Source: Enterobacterales bacterium
GTDB lineage: Bacteria > Pseudomonadota > Gammaproteobacteria > Enterobacterales > Enterobacteriaceae
Assembly (NCBI GenBank): GCA_003864575.1
Contig: BHES01000017.1
Coordinates: forward strand, 1 to 43,219
Direction: 5' to 3'
DNA length: 43,219 bases
Translations under genes and position numbers: made by a program
The notes under the pieces: model-generated
Told to the model about the DNA's origin: nothing
Databases searched by the model: none
Seen by the model: only the letters and a program-made list of their open reading frames with translations
Shown here: piece after piece, positions 37,918 to 43,219 of the stretch
How positions within the stretch are numbered: position 1 is the first letter of the stretch
Layout: every line of letters begins with the position of its first letter

Positions 37918-38044
37918 TATACCCAAAATAATTGGAGTTGCATTAAGGCGGCAAGGGAGTGAATCCCGATGAGCTTGGCCTACCAAGTGATTCGGGTGAG
38001 CAAGCGCAGCCAACGCAGATGCGGCTTCAAGTATGAAGGGTATA
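37918..38044. repeat. 127-bp palindromic dispersed element (MITE/ERIC-like)
   Basis: The element starts TATACCC and ends GGGTATA. Its first and last 25 bases are imperfect inverted repeats (17 of 25 match). The centre folds into a hairpin with nested CCCGA/TCGGG and CTTGG/CCAAG pairs. It has no coding capacity. I recognise this type as a common dispersed repeat of Serratia, Rahnella and Yersinia-like genomes. It fills the tapT-pka gap, so the pka ribosome site (GGGGGA) directly follows its end. Confidence 0.75.
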
Positions 38045-38054
38045 GGGGGATGAC

Positions 38055-40733
38055 ATGAGCCAGCGCGGACTAGAAGCTTTATTACGACCTAAATCTATTG
38101 CGGTGATTGGCGCGAGTGACAAACCCGGCCGCGCCGGTTATCTGATGATGCGTAATTTGTTGGGAGGGGGCTTCAACGGACCCGTTCTGCCGGTGACCCC
38201 CGCTTACCCAGCCGTTTGCGGTGTGCTGGCCTACCCTGACGTTGCCAGCCTGCCCATCACTCCCGACCTGGCAATCCTTTGTACTCGCGCCGAACGCAAT
38301 GTGTCCCTGCTGGAGCAACTCGGGGAGCGTGGTTGTAAAACAGTAATTGTGCTCTCTTCTCATTCCCAACAGTTTTCAGAGCTTAAAGCCTGCGCCCAGC
38401 GTTTTCATATGCGCCTTTTAGGGCCGAACAGTTTGGGTATTCTGGCTCCCTGGCAACGACTGAATGCGAGTTTTTCTCCGGTGCCCATCCTGCCCGGTAA
38501 ACTGGCTTTTATTTCACAGTCAGCCGCCGTCGCCAATACGATACTGGACTGGGCACAACAGCGCGCCGTGGGCTTCTCCTATTTTATTTCGCTGGGAGAT
38601 AGTCTCGACATCGATGTTGATGACCTGCTGGACTTTTTGGCACGCGACAGCAAAACCAGTGCGATCCTGCTGTACCTCGAACATATCAGTGATGCACGCC
38701 GCTTTCTGTCAGCCTCACGCAGCGCCTCTCGTAACAAACCTATTCTGGTGATTAAAAGCGGCCGCAGTGCGCAGGCACAAAAGCTGCTTAATAGCCCTTT
38801 GAGTCTCGATGCTGCCTATGACGCCGCCATCCAGCGCGCAGGTTTACTGCGTGTACAGGACACTCATGAGTTGTTTTCTGCCGTAGAGACGCTAAGCCAT
38901 ATGCATCCTCTGCGGGGTGAGCGCTTGCTCATCATCAGTAACGGCGCCGCTCCCGCCGCGATGGCCCTTGACCAGTTGCTGTCGCGAAACGGCAAACTGG
39001 CGACGATAGGAGAAGAAAGCGCGACAGCGCTACGTGCCGTATTGCCAGGAAGCATGACGATATCGAACCCGCTCGATCTGCACGATGACGCCACGCCTCA
39101 GCGCTATCAGTCAGTGCTTACTTCGCTGCTGGACAGCACAGATTATGACGCCCTGTTGATTATCCATGCACCCAGCGCAGCGGCTCATGGAACGGTGACA
39201 GCAGAGCAGGTGATTGCCACGCTACAGAAACATCCTCGCGGGAAACGAGTCACCCTACTGACCAACTGGTGCGGCGAGTACTCATCGCAGGAAGCACGTA
39301 AACTGTTTACCGAAGCTGGCGTGCCAACCTACCGTACGCCGGAAGGTACGGTGACGGCGTTTATGCATATGGTCGAATACCGTCGCAATCAAAAACAGTT
39401 AAAGGAAACCCCGTCATTGCCCGTCGGATTGCAACAAAACACCGACGAAGCGCACCGTTTAATTACCCTGGCACTGGCAGAAGGCGCCACGCAGCTTGAT
39501 ACCCATGAAGTCCGTACCATTTTTCAGGCCTACGGGATGGATGTTCTGCCAACCTGGATCGCCAGCGACAGTGCTGAAGCCGTGCATATCGCCGGGCAGG
39601 TAGGCTATCCGGTAGCGCTTAAGCTTCGTTCACCGGATATTCCGCACAATTCCCAGGTTCAGGGTGTAATGCTCTACCTGCGCACATCAAGTGAAGTTGA
39701 ACAGGCCGCAAATGCAATATTTGATCGCGCCAAACACGCCTTCCCTCAGGCGCGTATCCACGGTTTGTTAGTGCAAACTATGGCTAATCGCCCCGGCTCA
39801 CAGGAGTTGCGGATTGTTGTAGAGCAGGATGTGGTATTTGGTCCTATCATTATGCTCGGTGAAGGCGGCAGCGAGTGGCGCCCTGAGACGCAAGTAGCGA
39901 TTGCACTGCCTCCGCTGAATCTGGCGCTGGCACGCTATCTGGTTTTACAGGCCGTGAAAGGCGGAAAAATACGCGACCACAATGCTTCACGGCCGCTGGA
40001 TATCCCAACGTTAAGCCATTTGCTGGTTAAGGTGTCAAACCTGATTATCGATTGCCCGCAGATTGTCCGGCTGGATATTCACCCACTGCTGGCGTCGGGT
40101 GATGAGCTGAATCTGCTGGATGTCACATTACAGCTCTCAGCCGTCAGTGACAGTACACACTCGCGGCTGGCTATCCGCCCTTATCCACAGGAGCTGGAAG
40201 AACAAGTTACGCTCAAAGATGGTTCGGCTTGCCAGTTCCGCCCTATCCTGCCAGAAGATGAGCCTTTACTAAAAGCCTTCATCCTCAAAGTGACGAAAGA
40301 AGATCTCTATTATCGCTACTTCAGTGAGATCAACGAATTCACTCATGAGGATTTAGCCAACATGACGCAAATCGACTACGATCGTGAAATGGCCTTCGTT
40401 GCCATTCGTTCAGTGAATGATAAATCGGAAATTATTGGGGTGACGCGGGCGGTCTCCGATCCGGACAATATTGATGCAGAATTCTCCGTGCTCGTCCGCT
40501 CAGATTTGAAAGGCCTTGGGCTTGGCAGACGCTTACTGGAGAAGATGATCAAGTACACCTCAGACCACGGCCTGCAACGCCTAACAGGGATCACGATGCC
40601 GAATAATCAGGGCATGGTGTCCCTGGCAAGAAAGCTTGGATTTGACGTGGACGTACAGCTGCAGGATGGAATTGTTAATCTGTCTCTGAACCTCGAATCC
40701 AGCCAGAACGTCGCCGCTCATGGTCACAAATAG
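38055..40733 (+). CDS. pka: protein lysine acetyltransferase Pka/PatZ (YfiQ)
   Basis: The protein has 892 residues. Residues about 1-460 form the acyl-CoA synthetase (NDP-forming)-like region with a CoA-binding Rossmann fold (LLRPKSIAVIGASDKPGRAG) and FISQSAAVANTILDWA. Residues about 470-700 form an ATP-grasp-like part (VGYPVALKLRSPDIPHNSQVQGV, ELRIVVEQDVVFGPIIMLGEGG). Residues about 725-880 form a GNAT acetyltransferase domain (LVRSDLKGLGLGRRLLEKMIKY binds acetyl-CoA). In E. coli it acetylates acetyl-CoA synthetase and other proteins and is cAMP-CRP-regulated. The ATG follows a GGGGGA site contributed by DNA adjoining the palindromic element. No truncation seen (E. coli 886). Confidence 0.95.
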   Translation: MSQRGLEALLRPKSIAVIGASDKPGRAGYLMMRNLLGGGFNGPVLPVTPAYPAVCGVLAYPDVASLPITPDLAILCTRAERNVSLLEQLGERGCKTVIVLSSHSQQFSELKACAQRFHMRLLGPNSLGILAPWQRLNASFSPVPILPGKLAFISQSAAVANTILDWAQQRAVGFSYFISLGDSLDIDVDDLLDFLARDSKTSAILLYLEHISDARRFLSASRSASRNKPILVIKSGRSAQAQKLLNSPLSLDAAYDAAIQRAGLLRVQDTHELFSAVETLSHMHPLRGERLLIISNGAAPAAMALDQLLSRNGKLATIGEESATALRAVLPGSMTISNPLDLHDDATPQRYQSVLTSLLDSTDYDALLIIHAPSAAAHGTVTAEQVIATLQKHPRGKRVTLLTNWCGEYSSQEARKLFTEAGVPTYRTPEGTVTAFMHMVEYRRNQKQLKETPSLPVGLQQNTDEAHRLITLALAEGATQLDTHEVRTIFQAYGMDVLPTWIASDSAEAVHIAGQVGYPVALKLRSPDIPHNSQVQGVMLYLRTSSEVEQAANAIFDRAKHAFPQARIHGLLVQTMANRPGSQELRIVVEQDVVFGPIIMLGEGGSEWRPETQVAIALPPLNLALARYLVLQAVKGGKIRDHNASRPLDIPTLSHLLVKVSNLIIDCPQIVRLDIHPLLASGDELNLLDVTLQLSAVSDSTHSRLAIRPYPQELEEQVTLKDGSACQFRPILPEDEPLLKAFILKVTKEDLYYRYFSEINEFTHEDLANMTQIDYDREMAFVAIRSVNDKSEIIGVTRAVSDPDNIDAEFSVLVRSDLKGLGLGRRLLEKMIKYTSDHGLQRLTGITMPNNQGMVSLARKLGFDVDVQLQDGIVNLSLNLESSQNVAAHGHK

Positions 40734-40848
40734 GCAAAACATGCGCACAACAGGGAGCACTAATGGTATTATCGACCGATTATGCGGTTTACATAGTCCT
40801 TCCTGTGCCGCTATCGCTATTACCTGAAGAGAGAAGAAGCGCACAGTG

Positions 40849-42204
40849 ATGTTGTCAAAATTTAAACGTAATAAACATCAACAACACCTTGCTCAACTGC
40901 CAAAACTCCCACAATCGGTTGACGCTGTACAGACCTTATACTGCCCGACGGAATTCCGAACTACGCTGCTTGACGCTATCGCCAATGCAACTCAACGGAT
41001 CTATCTTGTTGCACTCTACCTTGAGAATGACGATGCTGGGCGTGATGTGCTTTCGGCGCTTTATGCTGCCAAACAGCAACGGCCTGAGCTTGAGATCTGT
41101 GTGCTGGTTGACTGGCATCGTGCTCAGCGTGGACGCATCGGTGCTGCTGCCTCAAATACCAATGCTGACTGGTATTGCAGCATGGCACAACAGCATCCTG
41201 AGGCCTCCGTGCCCGTTTATGGCGTACCTGTGAACACCCGTGAAGCATTAGGTGTTCTGCACCTCAAAGGTTTTGTGGTCGATGACCGCGTTATTTACAG
41301 CGGTGCCAGCATCAACGATGTCTACCTGCATCGTCACGCCAAATACCGCTACGACCGCTACCAATTATTGACTAACGCCCTACTGGCAGATGCAATGATC
41401 GACTTCATCCGAAAATCGATCCTCAGTGCGAGTGCCGTTCAGCGTCTCGATCGTGAAGATCGTCCTAAAAGCATCGAAATTAAAAATGAAACTCGCCAGT
41501 TCCGACAGTCCCTGCGCGATAGTAATTATCATTTTAAAGACAGCGCAGGTAACGATGAATTGGCCGTTATTCCTTTAGTGGGATTAGGTAAGCAGAATTC
41601 ACTTAACCGCACTATTCACCATCTGATGGCCAGCACTGACCAAAAATTAACGCTGTGTACACCTTATTTCAATATGCCGGCACTGCTCGCAAGAAACATT
41701 ATTGCTTTACTGCGTCGTGGTAAGCAGGTCGAAATTATTGTAGGTGATAAGACGGCGAATGATTTCTATATACCTCAGGATCAGCCGTTTAAAATTATCG
41801 GTGCCTTGCCTTATCTGTACGAAATCAATTTGCGTCGTTTTTTGAGCCGGTTACAACGTTTTGTCGACAGCGGCCAGTTAATCGTACGGTTATGGAAAGA
41901 TGGTGAAAACAGCTATCATCTCAAAGGGATGTGGGTCGATGACCGCTGGCAGCTCATCACAGGTAATAACCTGAATCCCCGCGCCTGGCGCCTGGATCTG
42001 GAGAACGCGATACTTATTCATGACCCACATAATGAGATGCACGTTCAGCGTCATAAAGAGCTTGAGGAAATACGGGTACATACCCACATCGTCTCGCATT
42101 ATATGGAGCTGGAAAGTATTCCGAATTATCCGGTCAAGGTACGTAAGCTTATTCGACGACTGCGGCGTATCCGAATAGACAGATTAATTAGCCGGATTTT
42201 ATAA
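40849..42204 (+). CDS. pssA: CDP-diacylglycerol--serine O-phosphatidyltransferase
   Basis: The protein has 451 residues and makes phosphatidylserine from CDP-diacylglycerol and serine, the first step to phosphatidylethanolamine. It is a phospholipase D-superfamily protein with two HKD motifs: HLKGFVVDDRVIYSG (His138, Lys140, Asp145) and YHLKGMWVDDRWQLITGNN. The N-terminus MLSKFKRNKHQQHLAQLP and the basic C-terminal end KVRKLIRRLRRIRIDRLISR (membrane/ribosome-associated tail) match E. coli PssA. The first possible start is a GTG at 40846; the ATG at 40849 gives the family N-terminus. A strong terminator follows. Confidence 0.96.
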   Translation: MLSKFKRNKHQQHLAQLPKLPQSVDAVQTLYCPTEFRTTLLDAIANATQRIYLVALYLENDDAGRDVLSALYAAKQQRPELEICVLVDWHRAQRGRIGAAASNTNADWYCSMAQQHPEASVPVYGVPVNTREALGVLHLKGFVVDDRVIYSGASINDVYLHRHAKYRYDRYQLLTNALLADAMIDFIRKSILSASAVQRLDREDRPKSIEIKNETRQFRQSLRDSNYHFKDSAGNDELAVIPLVGLGKQNSLNRTIHHLMASTDQKLTLCTPYFNMPALLARNIIALLRRGKQVEIIVGDKTANDFYIPQDQPFKIIGALPYLYEINLRRFLSRLQRFVDSGQLIVRLWKDGENSYHLKGMWVDDRWQLITGNNLNPRAWRLDLENAILIHDPHNEMHVQRHKELEEIRVHTHIVSHYMELESIPNYPVKVRKLIRRLRRIRIDRLISRIL

Positions 42205-42218
42205 TCCGCGATTATACT

Positions 42219-42250
42219 AAAAGCCTGATCGATGTGATCAGGCTTTTTTT
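42219..42250 (+). terminator. Rho-independent terminator of pssA
   Basis: An AAAGCCTGATC / GATCAGGCTTT stem with a 5-nt loop runs into T7. It ends right at the first ATG of the yfiM frame, another reason to prefer the downstream start of yfiM. Confidence 0.9.
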
Positions 42251-42268
42251 ATGTCAGGAATATATGTC

Positions 42269-42616
42269 ATGGTTATTCCTGTTCCTCGCTACATCCTGTT
42301 GTGGCTCTTCATTCCTATTTTACTGTGCAGTGGATGTACCCATTTTGCCAATGACCGTTGGACGGGAAAAGATAAAGCCGAGCATTTCGCTGCCTCAGCA
42401 ATAATGGCCGCTGCGGGGACTGCCTATGGTGAACATCAGGGGTGGAATGATGCCCAGAGCCGCTCTTTTGGCCTACTCTTTTCGATAGGATTAGGCGCAG
42501 GCAAAGAGTTATATGATAGCCGTGAAGCAGGTACAGGGTGGAGCTGGAAAGACTTTGCATGGGATGTTGCCGGAGCGGCGGCAGGTTATGGCGCTTATCA
42601 GGTGATACATCATTAA
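42269..42616 (+). CDS. yfiM: YfiM family lipoprotein
   Basis: The protein has 115 residues. An N-terminal hydrophobic stretch (YILLWLFIPILL) ends in CSGC, a slightly atypical lipobox (Cys at -3), so a lipid anchor is likely. The rest, with RWTGKDKAEHFAASAIMAAAG, LGAGKELYDSREAGTGWSWKDFAWDVAGAAAGY, is the YfiM (DUF2279-type) pattern of unknown function. I chose the ATG at 42269 because AGGAA lies upstream and the 42251 ATG falls in the pssA terminator T-tract. Its own promoter was not resolved. In E. coli kgtP follows; here an rRNA operon end does. Confidence 0.85.
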   Translation: MVIPVPRYILLWLFIPILLCSGCTHFANDRWTGKDKAEHFAASAIMAAAGTAYGEHQGWNDAQSRSFGLLFSIGLGAGKELYDSREAGTGWSWKDFAWDVAGAAAGYGAYQVIHH

Positions 42617-42666
42617 AGCGGAATAACGAAATAACTAATGTTATGCAGCATTTCTAGACTTTAAAA

Positions 42667-42698
42667 AGCAAAAAGCCACTCTAAGGATGGCCTTTGAG
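42667..42698 (-). terminator. second terminator of the rRNA operon (T2-like)
   Basis: The minus strand reads AAGGCCATCCTTAGAGTGGC followed by TTTTTG. It resembles rrnB T2 of E. coli (AAGGCCATCC...GGATGGCC-T5). The right arm has diverged, leaving GCCA/TGGC paired. Confidence 0.6.
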
Positions 42699-42779
42699 TT
42701 GACGTCATTGGGATATCGGCCACAGAAAAGTCATCGGACGGGATAAACCGTCAATATCTGCCTGCAAAATCCCCATAGC

Positions 42780-42808
42780 AAAAAACCCCAGTCTTTCGAC
42801 TGAGGTTT
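42780..42808 (-). terminator. first terminator of the rRNA operon (T1-like)
   Basis: On the minus strand AACCTCAGTC-GAAA-GACTGGGGTT is followed by TTTT, the usual rrn T1-type hairpin with GAAA tetraloop, 12 bp after the distal 5S gene. Confidence 0.88.
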
Positions 42809-42820
42809 TCCACTAATTTG

Positions 42821-42940
42821 ATGCCTGGCAGTTCCCTACTCTCGCATGGGGAGACCCCACACTACCATCGGCGCTACGGCGTTTCACTTCTGAGTTCGGC
42901 ATGGGGTCAGGTGGGACCACCGCGCTACTGCCGCCAGGCA
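42821..42940 (-). rRNA. rrf: 5S ribosomal RNA (distal copy)
   Basis: 120 nt, starting TGCCTGGCGGCAGTAGCGCG on the minus strand and ending GGGAACTGCCAGGCAT. The terminal helix (TGCCTGGC/GCCAGGCA) and loop sequences match the enterobacterial 5S sequence I know. It is identical over the shared length to the copy at 43102. It lies distal to the tRNA-Thr gene. Confidence 0.97.
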
Positions 42941-42975
42941 AATTCTGTTTATTTACCGAACTCTACGCTTATTAC

Positions 42976-43051
42976 TGGTGCTGATACCCAGAGTCGAACT
43001 GGGGACCTCACCCTTACCAAGGGTGCGCTCTACCAACTGAGCCATATCAGC
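42976..43051 (-). tRNA. thrV: tRNA-Thr (GGT anticodon)
   Basis: 76 nt with encoded CCA. Minus strand: GCTGATA acceptor, GCTC-AGTTGGTAGAGC D-arm, CACCCTTGGTAAGGGTG anticodon arm with GGT, TTCGACTC T-loop, and TATCAGC-A-CCA end. It lies between two 5S genes, the arrangement of E. coli rrnD (5S-thrV-5S). Confidence 0.97.
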
Positions 43052-43101
43052 ACGCTTATTCTTCTATCAGCCTGCTGATTAGAGCAAACTCTACTAATTT
43101 G

Positions 43102-43219
43102 ATGCCTGGCAGTTCCCTACTCTCGCATGGGGAGACCCCACACTACCATCGGCGCTACGGCGTTTCACTTCTGAGTTCGGCATGGGGTCAGGTGGGACCA
43201 CCGCGCTACTGCCGCCAGG
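43102..43219 (-). rRNA. rrf: 5S ribosomal RNA (proximal copy, clipped by window edge)
   Basis: 118 of about 120 nt are in the window; the first two bases of the RNA lie beyond the edge. The sequence is identical to the copy at 42821. CTAATTTG immediately follows the 3' end of both copies (minus strand), suggesting duplication of a 5S unit. The 23S gene should follow to the right. Confidence 0.95.

Noticed and set aside
42818-43078. 86-codon open frame across the 5S and tRNA-Thr genes
   Set aside because: It overlaps structural RNA genes on the opposite strand, and its sequence is just the antisense of those RNAs.

Overview
The window looks like chromosomal DNA of an Enterobacterales bacterium. 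The proteins resemble Escherichia coli orthologues over full length (PfkB, NrdEF, ProVWX, EmrAB, PssA, Pka), and the local gene order resembles two E. coli neighbourhoods: ygaC-ygaM-nrdHIEF-proVWX-ygaY-ygaZH-mprA-emrAB, and yfiF-trxC-yfiP-pka-pssA-yfiM-rrn. The differences from E. coli and the dispersed 127-bp palindromic element suggest a Yersiniaceae-type genome (Rahnella, Ewingella, Serratia relatives). That placement is an inference; no marker gene was compared.

Layout. 1-3.4 kb: the 3' end of an IS630-like transposase abuts a CYTH-domain gene and gives it a foreign C-terminus; then pfkB, a DUF1198 gene and an AraC/GyrI-type regulator. 3.4-5.8 kb: ygaC, a YhhS-type exporter and ygaM. 5.9-11.4 kb: a mannosylglycerate module (mngB, mngA, divergent mngR) in which mngA has a 5-bp tandem duplication that shifts the frame near its end. 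11.4-13.4 kb: a MocR-type regulator divergent from an AhpD-like protein. 13.6-17.5 kb: the class Ib ribonucleotide reductase operon nrdHIEF with candidate NrdR and Fur sites, followed by a REP-pair repeat. 17.7-22.5 kb: an NlpC/P60 endopeptidase, a CitS-type 2-hydroxycarboxylate transporter and a divergent CitAB/DpiBA-type two-component system, with no citrate lyase genes nearby. 23-26.6 kb: proVWX (glycine betaine/proline uptake). 26.7-30.2 kb: a LysR regulator divergent from an intact YgaY-type MFS transporter, then ygaZH (branched-chain amino acid export). 30.3-35.1 kb: emrR, an outer-membrane lipoprotein, emrA and emrB, apparently a complete tripartite efflux operon. 35.2-42.6 kb: yfiF, trxC, tapT (yfiP), pka, pssA and yfiM. 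42.7-43.2 kb: the distal end of an rRNA operon on the minus strand (5S, tRNA-Thr, 5S, then two terminators resembling rrnB T1 and T2).

Most of the window is well-understood housekeeping or transport DNA and I see no convincing wholly new defence or biosynthetic system. The most informative local oddities are the mngA frameshift, the CYTH gene truncated by an IS630-like end that resembles the end of the dispersed palindromic element at 37.9 kb, a seven-copy hexanucleotide repeat just upstream of tapT, the outer-membrane factor embedded in the emr operon, and the MocR/AhpD pair.
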